Shown in pieces: positions 11,572 to 25,836 of a stretch of DNA of 64,000 nucleotides (within the stretch, counting starts at the first letter, position 1; each line of letters begins with the position of its first letter). Source of the stretch: Rotaria macrura (lineage: Eukaryota; Rotifera; Eurotatoria; Philodinida; Philodinidae). Under the pieces are notes generated by a model. That model had not been told where the DNA came from and did no database searches. It saw only the letters and a program-made list of their open reading frames with translations. Where the stretch lies: the NCBI GenBank assembly GCA_900239685.1, contig OENT01000089.1, forward strand, positions 2,761-66,760, in the 5' to 3' direction. Position numbers and translations under genes: made by a program.

Positions 11572-12135
11572 CCATCTGACTTGTCTTCATTGAGATCAAG
11601 GAAGAAAAATGGAAAATAAAATCCGACGTATTCTTGTTTCGTTATTTCTTTGTGCCGTTAGTGAAAAAGAATATTCCAATGCGAAATCGTTCTATCGAAT
11701 CTACGATGTTTAAGATAGATGACATGGCTACCAGAGGTTTCTTCTTTTTTTGTCACCTCCTGAAGAACAATAACGTCATTGATCGAAGTAGTTTTTCATG
11801 TTCTATTGAATAATGAGTTTGATTATAGTTATCGATTAGTTTCTGCTAGATTAGACAACTGTGATATCACAGTTGTCTAATCTAGCAGAAACTAATCGAT
11901 AACTATAATCAAACTCATTATTCAATAGAACATGAAAAACTACTTCGATCAATGACGTTATTGTTCTTCAGGAGGTGACAAAAAAAGAAGAAACCTCTGG
12001 TAGCCATGTCATCTATCTTAAACATCGTAGATTCGATAGAACGATTTCGCATTGGAATATTCTTTTTCACTAACGGCACAAAGAAATAACGAAACAAGAA
12101 TACTTCCTTGATCTCAATGAAGACAAGGCAGATGG
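11572..12135. repeat. Near-perfect loop-free palindrome, arms ~270-294 bp
   Basis: The left arm (11572-11865) and the right arm (11866-12135) are inverted copies meeting at GTGATATCAC (11861-11870) with no spacer. The only large difference is a ~24-bp segment in the left arm (near 11605-11628) absent from the right. The rest is virtually identical by eye. Neither arm has a significant open frame. It would extrude as a long cruciform or give a perfect hairpin RNA. Possible origins are a fold-back transposon, a snap-back duplication, or an assembly or replication artefact. Confidence 0.85.
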
Positions 12136-15100
12136 AAAATGTATGATTTTATCGAACAGATCATTGGAGATGTCAATCAAAGAACACTTGTGTGGGAGAA
12201 CTCTTTGTTTCTGACTGTTGTACTTAATTTAAAATGGAAATAAAAGCATTCGTTTAAGAATCTCAGGAGACATTGTCTTGATGCTGAAAAATAGCCATGA
12301 AATCAATCTCTTGCCGTGTTCTCAAATGTTGAGTCAAGTCAAAATAGTTTTCAGAAATCATCGAAATTCGTTTTGTTGCTCATATTATTTAGAAGAAAAC
12401 AGTATTCCTATTCCCAAAGACACAGATGTATTTCCTTACTTTGACGTGGTTCATTGTAACTTATAAATGACACTTTAACTCAAGAAGACTCCGACAATAC
12501 GACTCATCTTTCTAATTTTCATTTTTTCTTGTTTTACTTACGGCAAATATTGTTTATGAGTCACGCATCGAAGTACGAATAACCTGTTGAGAGAATTATT
12601 ATTCTAGGACGTAGGATATTCAATAATAGTGATGTATTTCGATTTTTTTCCTATTATTACATATGAATAAGATAATACAAATAGATGCATTAGTATATTC
12701 AAAACGCAATAACACAAATTGATACAGAAAGCTGATTTTCATGAATTTTTAAACATTTAGAAATAATCTAAAGCAATAAAAAATTCAAAAATACTTCTCT
12801 GAATTCGGTATCAACTTTCATGGAATCATTCCATGACATGTGATGTTAAAAGTATTTTTTTTCGCATTCAATTTTGCCCTAGTTGAGTCAGATTTTGATT
12901 ACATAATCTGCTCATGAATGCTTTCTATTTACTTCTAAATGGTTTACTCATCCATCATATAAAAGATCATAGCTGAATGATGTCTAAAACAAGCCACCCC
13001 AATGCCATTACTGAGGATTAATTTCGCGAAATCTGAAAACTTTAACTAGTGTCTATAAGTATATCAAAACATGACCAGTTGTTACCATTTTCAGGTGATC
13101 GTGTAAGCAGAGAGTGTACAAAGCTTTATTATGTCATTAAAAATAAAGAATTATGGCATTCAATGGGATGTGGAAAAAACCTGTCGCAAAATGTTTAACG
13201 CTAGAATAGAATAGAAAATACGGAATAAATTAGTGCAACAGGAGGGAAGGGGAGTTGCAAGCTATTTTCATTCTTTTTTCACTTCTATCTCTTACCTTTG
13301 TTTCATTCATATGTTGCTGTTTTTTTTTCCATTAAACTCATTTCCACTGAAAGACGCTCACAATATACCAAAACTTGATCATGAAACTCAAAAGTCATTC
13401 AAAAAAGAAACAGTATCGATATGATTACCGGACAAATGATGATTGCTTTATTTAGTCTTATCTAAGTGTTTTTATGTCCTATCGAAATCCAAATGATTAG
13501 TAAACTTCATCAGCTGCATAAAAATTCACTTAAATAGTCTGGAAATTTTTATACAAAATTTTGTGCCTGAAACCGAAAATATTCAAACTGATTTCGTAAC
13601 TGTCTATTTGTCTTCTATCATTTTTCGACACATTACTGTCTTCTCTGTCTCTTATTACTTGAAACATCCTTTACGGACACTTATCTAGCAATGATGTCAA
13701 ATGTAATGAACTTTGGTTTAACAAAGAGTTACGCGGCACAATAAAAACTAGAATGAAATTTCTATTCTCTCATTAAAAAAGTTCTTCTTCACCAGATTAA
13801 TCGACATGAGACCATTTCATTGATATACAAGCGTCAATTCACGTTCAACTTCATTGTTGTTGTCAATTAATAAAGAAAATAAACGATTCTAATGTCATAC
13901 TTTTTCATTTTATGCATCAATAATTTTGAATGATAAAACGGAAAAAATGTTGACAATTTTCTTTGTCGACGCTGACACATTCAAGTATTGTTCATTCGAA
14001 TGCCGTTTCCTCTCTCGATTATATAATTGTATGGAACGCATTCCACTCGAGTTTTTTAGTATCAACTAATCTACTCTAGTCTCTACTATACTTAATATGA
14101 AATAAAAAATAAACCTATTGTTACTGAACTTTAAACGGTTCATATGATAGAATGAATCGAAAAAAAAACACAATGGGTACCGAATTCATCAATAAGTTAG
14201 TTAAAATTAAGTATATGGACGAGGAATAAATTGAGTCTACTTATCTTATCAGACTGAATACTTGGAAAGGGTTGTCAAACATAGTTTCAAATTTAGTAGA
14301 AACGGATTCGCGGTTGACAAACACTTCATACTTAGGAACTCATAGTCTTTATGATTGAAGTTATTTGTATTTATAACACAATAGTGAAGACAAAAATAAA
14401 GCTTCAACATTCATAATGTAGCATGAAGATTCATGTCACTAACTAGTTTTAGCTCGATAATAGTCTGTGTAATCCTAAAAATATCAAACTCAGTCACTAA
14501 GTGATATTTCCCAGTGATTGGTTACATTTGATTTATCTATGGTGATATATTTCGTTTCAAAACATTCTACTGAAAGAATTCATTGCTGGTTAAGTGACTT
14601 AATCAAGCATAAGATCTATTGATCAAAAATGATGGCATTAAGTGCATCTCACACTATTTATTACACGAAAAGTTTTTAAAGAATATCATTTCTAAATTTA
14701 AAGGTATACGTAGAATCATGTATTTAGTTGATCAAAGCTTTTGAAATCTCAGTCATCTAAACATAGTATAATTTTCTGATAAATGAATATTTGCCTCAAG
14801 TATTTTTTTAGGATATCCTTTTCTACTTTCATTGATGTCTTTTTTTTATAATGAATAGAATGAACATTCGCGAAAATATTTAATTATTGCATTCTACGAT
14901 AGATTACAAAGTGAAATGTTCCAAGTTTTTATTTTAATAATAATTAACTGACTTCTATCAATTGCGACAGACAGACAACATATTACTTACAAATCCGCAT
15001 CCGCACTCTATTTTTATGTGTTCATATTTATTTTCCACACAACTCATGCTAGCTTCTGAGCAATGTCAATGACATGATTAAGGAAATCATTCCGTTACAT

Positions 15101-17040
15101 GAAAGAATATGTTTTGATGTATTTGACATGTCATTATAAATTTCCAGCTTATATGTTTTCTTTTCTCAGTATATGACATAGAATGTACGAACTGATTCTT
15201 TTGTTATTCATATTTTCTTCCAGCATAGCTAGTTGTATTTGACTTCATGTTTCTTGTAAAAATCTGACCAACTAGGTAGAGGAGATTCTTTAATAAAAGA
15301 ATGGTTCGTTGAGATAACTATGCAAATCAAAATAATTTGGTTTCTATTCATTCTCTATTAGTTTATTCTAAGAAGACAAAAGATGGTAAAGAAAAATTTT
15401 CTTAATTAAGTCACCCGATCGAAACACATATGACAATCAGAATTTTATTTCGCATCTGAAATCTATGAATGTTTCTCGAGGGAGTTAGTTCTCATGTTGA
15501 TACTTGTTTATAATGGGAGAACTTCATGATAGAAGAAAATCCTGTGATTGGACGATTTAAATTGTTTTAATTTTCCTCGTTATTTTTCTTATGCCTTGGA
15601 GATTTTAACAGTTCTAGAAGATAAAAAATATCTATAAAAACTTAATTTAATAAATTCTTTATATTATCAGCAAATGAATGACTAAAATGTTCATGAAGTT
15701 GACAGACATATTGTAAACAATACGATCATATGTAAGCAGAGGTTTTGAAAAAAAAACGCAGATATCTGTCTGAAAGGGGAAAATAGGAAAAAAAAGGCTT
15801 CCAATATTGATCGTACTAGTCTTACGAAATAATAATATTCAACTAATCCTGAACGAAAGGAAAAGATCAAATCCCATCATGATTCGATGTCCAACTCAAT
15901 CAATTTGATGCACTCATATATTTTGTTAACGTGAAAGAATTTCATCGTCAGCTGTTTATTTCGATATGGCTAATGCAATACTACTTAAAAATTCATAGCA
16001 CTTGTACTCAAAAATATAGGTGAGTTTCTAGAAAAATGATTTAACTTGAATAAAGAACGGATGATAAATGCCTTTACTCTCAAATGGCAAACAAAGTCTT
16101 CTTCGAGATGAAATCATTGACAGCAGCACTTTCTGAGCTCTTACAAGATAATGAACAGGATTTAATTACAACCCCAAATACTGGCAGAATATTTAAAGCT
16201 TTTAAAATTGTACGAGTTCAACATGCCTACAAAATAGATTATTGTTGCAATTCTAATTGGGATGTGTTTAAGTAATATTTTCTTGCTGATGTTGACATGA
16301 AGAAATTGGATTATTATTTTTTTTTAATAATTATTTTTAACACAACATCCAGTCCTGTTAAATTATCTAACACAAAAACTATTAGTACAAATTATATGAT
16401 CACCTTGGTAACGAGTATCACGTGCAAAAGAAAAACAATTTTCTACGGTTATCGTATGCTATGAATCAACATCGTTTAACTAGATATCATCATTAGATAC
16501 ATAAAAATAATGCATTCGATGAATCTTAGTTGATTTGTGACAGTGGCCTTATGACATCTCAGCGGAATTACAGATTCAGGAACATAATATCACATATCAA
16601 CAAATAAAACTTATGCAAATGCCTTTTTCCACATTTATCACAAGATTTCAGTCATTCAAATTTCAAAATAGAGTTCATGGCAACAATAAAGATTTGAAAT
16701 AATCGTGTAAATTTAAACTTTTGATTTTCTTTTGTACATGTAAAAGCACATGATCTTAAACTATCAAACCTAAATTCTTTACACATGTGGATTTTTTCTA
16801 CTAAATGTTGCTGTGATCAACTTATGGGATCCTTTAAGTACGATCAACAAAAACTGAGATCAATTATTACATGAATGCTTACAAATAGTATACTACCGAA
16901 CTTCAGAGACACTTTTCATGTGAAGCATCAAACGAAAGAATGTATTTTGATTAAAAAAAATTTAGCCCTCTGGAATATTCTATGTCATACATATAGTGTA
17001 GTGTCAGATAAACAAAAAAAGTAGCAGCTTACCGGTCTAT
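12136..17040. other. 4.9 kb without a recognised gene
   Basis: AT-rich DNA with only short open frames, for example 12278-12466, 13233-13424 and 16084-16275 (all plus). The last (63 codons) has reasonable composition but no motif and no splice context. I could not support any gene, RNA or element here. Confidence 0.35.
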
Positions 17041-18043
17041 GGTATATTTCTGATAGAAATATATTTAATGTATTACATCAAACTCTTATGGCCGGAATCC
17101 AGGTTCTTTTCAGATGATGTAGCTTTTAATTATCTACAAAATAATAAATGTATGACCGAAAAATCTTTGAGTCAGTTGCTGGAAAGGGTATATACGCTGT
17201 CCAATATGAGATAGGCTGCCTCAAGCAAGGCTTTCAAGAATTTTTGTCAAAAAATTTCATTAGTTATAAGTTTTACTTTGAATGTATGAGTATTTTATCT
17301 TGAATTGAATAGCATAAATGATTCGTCCACTAAAATAAAATCACTTTTCTATCCGACGTATATCTGAGAGAAGCTAGATATATATGAATCCCGAGATACG
17401 ATTCCTCTGATTAAATTATTTTTAACCAGGCACCAGACAGACAACAATTTAGATTGCTAATCAAAAGTATACACTAGAAGTCTACAACTATTTCTGACTT
17501 GATAGTCGAAAGCTCACTTTTTGTGATGGCCATTCAAGAATTCTTTGAAAACAATTCGTCCCAAGATGTTTCTTTTGTACATCCTAACCAAAAAATAACT
17601 ATAGGCTTCTAGTGTATACTTTTGATTAGCATTCTAAATTGTTGTCTGTCTGATGCCTGTTTGAAAATAATTTAATCAGAGGAATCGTATCTCGGGATTC
17701 ATTTATATCTAGCTTCTCTCAGATATACGTCGGATAGAAAAGTTATTTTATTTCAGTGGGCGAATTATTTATGCTATTCAATTCAAGATAAAATACTCAT
17801 ACACGCTAAGTAAAACTTACGATTAATGAAATTTTTGGACAAAAGTTCTTAAAAACCTTGCTTGAGGCAGCCTATCTCATATTTGACAGCGCATATACCC
17901 TTTCCAGCAACTGACTCAAATGTTTTTCGGTCATACGTTTATTATTCTGTAGATAATTAAACGTAATATGACTTAGAAACAACCTGGATTCAGAGCATAC
18001 GTGTTTGATGAAGGACAGCAAATATACTTTTATCAGAAGTACG
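17041..18043. repeat. ~1-kb imperfect inverted repeat
   Basis: The left arm, about 17041-17489, and the right arm, about 17597-18043, are inverted copies separated by ~107 bp. Long exact blocks include GCTAATCAAAAGTATACACT and CAAGATAAAATACTCATAC. Divergence rises towards the outer ends, where ATCAAAC and GAATCCAGGTT are still recognisable. No open frame spans the arms. The greater divergence than the 11.6-12.1 kb palindrome suggests an older event. It is probably a fold-back-type non-autonomous element. Confidence 0.7.
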
Positions 18044-18373
18044 CTAGAGGCTGATTAAATTTCGAGAAAAATTCATAAAATAATTGATCGGTATTTTCGT
18101 TCATGACACATAAAGAGTTCAATTATTAATCAATCAAGACAAAGTTCCAGTGGAAAATCCAAATGAATGAAAAATGCCGGTTTCATAGGTTTAGATCATG
18201 CACTGATGAATGTACAAAAAAAAATCAAAATTTTAAATTTTCATTCGTAGTTTGCCGGGTGTGATGATGTTTTATATTCTCATGGAAGTTTTCTTCAACG
18301 ATAAAGTTGCAAGGCAATGCTTAGGTTATAGTGCAAATGATGAGAAAGTTGAATGAGACAGAAAATAATCAAA

Positions 18374-21102
18374 GGATATAGGTGCATAAGAGCTTTTAAT
18401 GGATGCAGAATTTTGCGAGAAATCGTTTCGTACGAAAATCAAGCTACTTGAGATGAATCTAGACCCACTTTTGCTCAAAATAGTGATGTCAGATTTTGGA
18501 CATATATGCATGATTCACACATAGAAGTATCAGACACACATGTTTTACCTGGACGCGACTCCTCAGATCCAAACACATCTGAATCAATTACCCATCTGAT
18601 GATTTATCTCTGGTAAGAGTTTCAGCTCGAACGGTTCAAGTGTTGCTGAGTAATGACGTCAACATTTTTCGGAATGAGTATGAGTATTTTATAGTTCTTG
18701 CCACTTCTGTTCAGTAGTTTCGAAATATCTCGAGAAAGGAAAAACTCAAAATGGGGTATTGGTCGATTCTGAAAGCTCAAATGAAGGGCTACGAAATGGT
18801 GTGTTTTCTTACATTTCCAAAGGTGAACTTTGTAAAATATCTGATCTGACTTTTATTCGACTAGCAAAAAGAAAGTGTAAGATTATATTATTTTAGGCAT
18901 AATCGAATGCTACTTTTGTTTTGGATGAATTATACCTGGTCAACATCTTGGCATAATTCTCTATAGCTTTGCATCAAAATATCCTTTGAAAAGGAAAAAT
19001 GTTTTCTAAAATTCGTGTAGTCCCCTCCAGCATTTTCTATCGGATCTCTTTATTTTTCTACATTTTTCAGTTAGTATACCTGGACCATCAATGCAGACAT
19101 TATTCTTCCTTTCATATCAATTTGTAGTACCAATTGAGAACTTCAGTACTGTAGGAGTTTGAGTTCGATAAGATTCACACCCATTGAGATGCGACACGTG
19201 GAACCTTGTGCATTTGATCATAATGATAATTTTCTGGAGAAGTTCCTGAGCCATTAGGACCAGATGGAAATGTAAGAAGTTTACCGAAGAAACCATTCTA
19301 AACAGTGATTCTTGAGCATAAATTTGAACTCAATGGCATTATCTCTTCGATTGTTTTCATGTGTACCAATATCCAGAAAATGAAAGGTATTAGATAGAAA
19401 ACCCTGGAAGGGAGTGCAGGGATTACTGGAAAAGTTTTTGTTTTCAGGGGATATTTTTATGTAAAGGTATTGAGAATCATGTGCAGATTTTCACCAGGTA
19501 GATTTCATTCAAAACTAGAGAGGCCTTCGGGTGATTTGTAGAGGAACTTAACTATGTTTTTCTATAGAAAAAGTGTACATTTTTCAAATTTTCGAATAGG
19601 CTTTCTAGTGCTATTTGCAGAGATCTCACGCTAACTTATTTATAAAGTCGGAGTCATTGGTAGGTATCTTAAAGCCGTATAAGTTCAACCCCTAGGCAAT
19701 TCATGTTTTGGGAGGTCAGACCCTTCAAAATTCCTGATTTTAGTGAAAATCATCATTTTGTGGATCGTCTCCTGGCCGATGTAAACCATAGAAAGGGCTG
19801 AAACTTTCAGGAGCAGTGCATCGTGTACAGCTCTATTTATACTGAAAATTGCAGACCTCTATCTAATTTATCGAACGATAGCTATGAACGACTGAATTTC
19901 CCCAAAATCTATCGTTTGCTGATATTGGATGATTCGTAAAATCCCAAGGCTCAAAATTTTGGAGCGAAAATTCCATGGTAAATAGAAATCATTCGGTTTT
20001 ATTTTCTATAGAAATTTTCAGTTAATTCGGTTGAGTTGTTCTACAGACACGACCGCACTAACTGTCCCCATTACATGAATTTGGTCATTTTTAGAACTTT
20101 TCGTAAAATGCGCATAAAATATTAAGGGATCAATATTTTTTAAAGACGCTTGCGGTAAAATTTTTATAAGTATTTTCTCTATCACGAGCCTAAAATGGAA
20201 CCAAATCTGATGAACTTTATTGGGCAACTTTCGGTTGTGACGAATGTAGATTGACTCTTATTTACAATCTTAACCATCTCTGCTGATTATCTTATCGTAT
20301 CTAGAATAACAATTAATATTAGACTGAAATAATCTTTGTTTCAAGATTTCTCAAATTAACAGAAACAAATATGAGTTATCTATTTCTTCGTTAGTTGTTG
20401 ATGAATAAATATCAATATTCTGAGTAAACATGAATTTAAATAACTCTTAAATATTATTATTTTATTACCAACAAATTCACCGTAAAATTTCGCATAGACT
20501 GACACATTTTTTTCAAATTTATAATCGAGAAAAAAAAAGAATCCTCAAATAATATAATCTTACACTTTCTTTTTGCTAGTCGAATAAAAGTCAGATCAGA
20601 TATTTCACAAATTTCACCTTTGAAAAAGTAAGAAAACACACCATTTCGTAGCCCTTCATTTGAGCTTTCAGAATCGACCAATACCCCATTTTGAGTTTTT
20701 CCTTTCTCGAGATATTTCGAAACTACTGAACAGAAGTGGCAAGAACTATAAAATACTCATACTCATTCCGAAAAATGTTGACGTCATTACTCAGCAACAC
20801 TTGAACCGTTCGAGCTGAAACTCTTACCAGAGATAAATCATCAGATGGGTAATTGATTCAGATGTGTTTGGATCTGAGGAGTCGCGTCCAGGTAAAACAT
20901 GTGTGTCTGATACTTCTATGTGTGAATCATGCATATATGTCCAAAATCTGACATCACTATTTTGAGCAAAAGTGGGTCTAGATTCATCTCAAGTAGCTTG
21001 ATTTTGGTACGAAACGATTTCTCGCAAAATTCTGCATCCATTAAACCATGAATCTACCAAAACGAACGATGTCCCAAAAACAGCTCTTATGCACCCCTAT
21101 CC
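18374..21102. mobile_element. 2.7-kb element with ~0.5-kb terminal inverted repeats
   Basis: The terminal repeats are about 18374-18892 (left) and 20548-21102 (right). They begin with GGTGCATAAGAGCT-type sequence at both outer ends. The right copy carries a ~36-bp insertion near 21050-21085. Similarity is very high elsewhere. The 1.65-kb interior has only short open frames and no transposase I can recognise. Each repeat contains the same inward-reading open frame of about 60 codons, including VDSESSNEGLRNGVF and ISDLTFIRLAKRK. It ends at a GTAAGATT splice-donor-like site, and the two copies differ by about four amino acids in the part compared. This may be a first exon or a captured host exon. 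Long-TIR DNA elements (Mutator- or Foldback-like) are the nearest structural analogues. Confidence 0.65.
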
Positions 21103-23839
21103 TCTAAATCATGAAGTATATAGTTTTATAGTAAATCTGTTTTGAAAACATTACAAAAGAAAATTGTTGTCAAAGATTAGTCAATAAATTGATTGTAGTG
21201 CAAAAATTTTCTTTTTAATCGAATTTCTGCAGTCGAAAATGATTTAATACATTGATATAAGTACAGGGGCGTAATATGAAGGATATTTGTTCCCGTTAAA
21301 TGAAAATCTCAATTTCTGTTATCAGTGGTACAAATAGGAAGATAGAGTATATCGGATGAGTTTCAAAGTTTCCATAAGAGTTCTTGGTCATTTATGTATA
21401 AGGAATTTTCTAAAAGAATGATCGACGTTCAAGATGGAAACATGAACACCATTGACAGTTTTCAGTTTAAATGAATTAGTATAGAATCATTTAAAATTCA
21501 AGCTTTTTCTAAGAAAAAACGTCGAACTTAACATGATTTTTTCTAATCAAATCTATGATTAGTCATCGGACGATCTAATCTAACTATGGATATGAAACTT
21601 TATTTTTCCATACACATTCGAACTATTCATTATAAATTGTTCTGTTTTTCTTCAAGATAATAAAAACCTTGTACTTTACCTATAGAGGTATTGTTTTGCA
21701 ATATTTTTATCATAAATTATTATGATAAACCTTTTGCGATGTTGTTTACAGTTTAATCTAGAGTCTTGCGGAAGTAATCTTCTTTTGTTTCTGTTTTCCT
21801 TAAGACTCTCATAATTTCTATTACAATTTCCACATTTCTATTTCAAAAGAAGCTATTGTCAGTCGATATTAGCTACTTCAGACATTTCATTTTTCACAAT
21901 ATAAAATAATATAAATAAAAGACATTAAGCACTTCAGACTCTTCAAGAAAAAACATTCCAAAGGAGTTCAGTCATTAGGGTACATCATCTATTGAATACA
22001 AGAGAAAATGCATTATTTTACATCAATGTCTTTGGTTTTATGCATGGATATAAAGATATCAATATTTAAGAATTCATTAAAATTGATCAGGACACTAAAA
22101 TATTAAAACAGTTATTGATAAACATTGATAAGAATCATTTATTTCAAATTACTAAAATGACTTCGAAACAATCGTAATTTCTGAAAAATTTTACTCATTT
22201 GACGACATAACAAAGAATTCTTAAAGCTAGGTACATTGCTATGTTTAACTATAAAATGAGGGAAGGTCCTTGAACTTTTCTTGAAAATTCTGTAAAATAT
22301 TTTTCATAATTTCATGCCGTTACTCTTCAGATTTGAATTTTCATACGAGTCAACGATACAGAAAATTAGGCGAAATTCGTTTTTCGTATTGAACAATCTT
22401 TTGTTCTATTTGTGCAAGATTAATCTGTGTCGAAAGTTTCTGTTGATTCAAGAAATATTTAATTACGTCTGAAACAAACTTTAAGTTAGTCATTCTACAA
22501 GGTTAGAAATTTTGCTCAGTCGAGGTGATGTCTATGTCAAATAGCATTTTCTTTTAGGTTTATTCTATCTTGAAGCATTTTAAAAAAGTTAATTTTGAGG
22601 AAATTTTGCCGTAATGCATTTTGGACAAATGCATTAGCATATTTCAATGTGTGAAGGCATTGGCTAAATCAATTTTCTCGATACCCCAGTTCAACGATGA
22701 TCGACGTTACGAATCTTCTCTGGAAACGAGACGAGAAACTAAGGATGGAGATCTTTTCTGCAAAACTCTATTTGAATCTAAGACAAAATACTTGTATTCT
22801 TTTTGCAGCATTCTTCATTTTGCTGTAATAATAAACATCACAGTTCTGCTCTTAAAATAATTGACATTTTTTCACCAACATTATCACATCTCAGTGAAAT
22901 ATATTCAATGAATCCTGAAATTTTGATTATGTAGAATTAAATCAAATCGTTAATAATAACAACAATAGTTGTCATTGATTGCACATTTTCTTACAGATTA
23001 ACGTCATAGAGCATTTAACGTACTTTAGAACCACCTATTTTCATAATGATGGAACATTTTGTAATTTATAGATTATTGAAAATGATAAGTCGAAGAATTC
23101 TTAAAAATCTTACTAATAGAAAAAAAACTGATTTTAGTCATCATTCATGTGAAATAGTTTGTGATCACAAAGACTCGGTCAACAATATTTTGAAATTCAC
23201 CGGATCATTTTCACTTCTCTTGTCTTTGTGGTTTTATCTTTATGTGTTCATATTCATTCTTCAATGGAGCTTAGTTATCTCCAGTTTTCTGTGAATAAAC
23301 CTACATTGAATATTATATATCTATTCATATGACGTATGAAAAATATAGTCGTTATTGAATCCTTTACACTATCTCTTAATTAAAACTAAAGAAATTTGTA
23401 ATGAAATACAATCTAAATTGAATGTTGAACTAGGTAGATAGACAAAACTCAATATCTTTTTCATTCAGCTACACAAAAACAATCAATAAATGCGTCAGAC
23501 ATATCTGTGGTCTTCAACGGGTTCCAGAAGTTATCTCTCAGACAGTAAAAGACGACATGCACACAATAGCATAGACCATATATGTGGCTAAGATCTCAGG
23601 ACAATAGATAATATATATCTGCAAGATTCTATGAACTATGAAGAAGACATCAGCCACAGAATTACTGGAACAAAACAATTTTCATTGGATTGAAATCAAC
23701 AGTGTAAAGTTGGAAAATAAATTAATTATCCTATAAAAAGATTGTCATTGTTTCAAGTTTTATATGAATAGATTTTTTATTTATGATTCGAAAAGTTAGA
23801 TGGACGGAAATAAAATTGATATTCATGAAAAAATAAGAT
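21103..23839. other. Intergenic, no gene recognised
   Basis: AT-rich. Open frames at 22621-22860 and 23046-23294 (plus) lack motifs and splice context. The right end adjoins the 3' end of the five-gene minus-strand cluster. Confidence 0.35.
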
Positions 23840-24276
23840 TCAAATAGTGGCTTTATGTATAACTTGTTCTTCCAGATCATTAATCATAAATCCAATCGGA
23901 TCTACTGGTCGATTAAGTACAACTTTCGTTGTCATTGCCTAAAAAGAATGAAAACGAAAAAAAAAATTTATGTTTTCACTAACAGAAAATCTACTTTAAG
24001 TAAATCATATAATCCATGCTGCATCATATATTTATCAGCTAGAACATTTGGATCTTCGTTTTGTATTGTTTTTTGTAAAATAGCATTGATTTCGTCGTCG
24101 TTTGCTTCTTTTTCTTCTCCATTGGTATTTAAAGTAATCAGGCCAAGCATTCGTAAACGTTTACGTTCTTCAGGATGGAGAGTACTTATATCAACTTCGT
24201 CTTTTTTCGATTCAATAAAACGATCATTATGCAAAGATTTTATATTTGACCATTCAACTTTTTGTTCATTCGACAT
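23840..24276 (-). CDS. Small protein with RIIalpha/Dpy-30-like C-terminal motif
   Basis: Two exons (23995-24276 and 23840-23938, joined over a 56-bp phase-0 GT-AG intron) encode 126 residues. The N-terminal half is charged (HPEERKRLRMLGL). The C-terminal third matches the pattern of RIIalpha/Dpy-30 dimerisation-docking helices: a tyrosine-containing helix followed by LYDLL, then a helix ending RPVDPIGFMINDLEE (family: RPxDPixFLaxyL). Such motifs form homodimers that dock amphipathic helices, often in cilia or PKA-anchoring complexes. The exact orthologue is not recognised. It is the last gene of the compact minus-strand cluster, 109 bp downstream of the HINT-like gene. A TTTTAG acceptor-like site ends 9 nt before the ATG. 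Confidence 0.6.
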
Positions 24277-24385
24277 ATTCGAAATCTAAAATAGCGCGAT
24301 ATTGAATGGAATCAAAACTACGAGAGATAGAAATTTAGAATATTTTGTTTTGTTTTGTTTAATGAAAAACAAATGAGTCTGTAAA

Positions 24386-25062
<677 letters not shown>

Positions 25063-25170
25063 TTAGACAAAAAATATGTCTACAACATAAATAGATTAAA
25101 TACAATCCATAGTCAAACGTTAGAGAAAATTTTATTTGTTTGTAAGAATAAAACAAAGAAAAAACAATAT

Positions 25171-25756
25171 TTAAACAGCTGATTGACGATAGTTCTTTGT
25201 TTGTAAAATCTTAGTACCACACATTGCGCAGATACCCAATTTATAAGAACAACCTATATAATTTCGATATGAATATTTTTTAAACAATAGAATTCAACAC
25301 AAACCTTGACAATAGGTACTTCCTGGTTGATGAATAGTACCTTTACAAACTTTACATTTACTGAATTTGGTTGTATATGGACTATATCTTAAATAAGTAT
25401 CAGATTAATGTTTTCTTTTAAAAACGAACTTTTCTCAAAAATAAAAACAGATATTACTAACCGAGTCGACTTTCCAGACAATAGCTTATTTTCATTTAGT
25501 TTTCTACCACCACTTTCTACAAATGAAATATGAAGAAAAACTAATCAATGACAAATTAAAATTCATACCAACTGTATTGCGTGAACCATCTAGAATTTCA
25601 AAACAATGTCATTTAAGAAATATTCTTTAAAAATCTTGATACATACTTTTCCATACATCCTGTGTTGCAACTCGACCTAATTTTTTCTGACCTAAAATAA
25701 ATTACAATTATTTTCAGTCTCGAAAAATCTTACTGCTTACAATCATCACAAACCAT
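25171..25756 (-). CDS. CRIPT: Cysteine-rich PDZ-binding protein CRIPT
   Basis: Six short exons encode about 101 residues closely matching CRIPT. The first exon is only 16 nt (MVCDD plus one base) and splices into CQKKLGRVATQDVWK. The rest carries SGGRKLNENK, then the zinc-binding CxxC pairs CKVCKG, YCQGC and CAMCG. The C-terminus QSAV keeps the S-x-V type PDZ ligand by which vertebrate CRIPT binds PSD-95. CRIPT is also a component of the minor (U12) spliceosome. Introns are all about 47-75 bp. It lies 80 bp downstream of PPIL3 and 108 bp upstream of the HINT-like gene, all on the minus strand. A TTCTAG acceptor-like site ends 28 nt before the ATG. Confidence 0.93.
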
Positions 25757-25836
25757 GATTAGTGATTTTTTTTTCTTACAAAATCTAGAACAGAAGTAAC
25801 ACATATATTTATAGATATTTATATTGTTAAATTTTT

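Noticed and set aside
16084-16275. 63-codon plus-strand open frame in the gene-poor region
   Set aside because: No homology recognised and isolated; length is not unusual for chance in this much sequence.
23855-24289. 144-codon plus-strand open frame
   Set aside because: It is antisense to the RIIalpha-like gene, whose minus-strand exons, intron and conserved motif explain the region.
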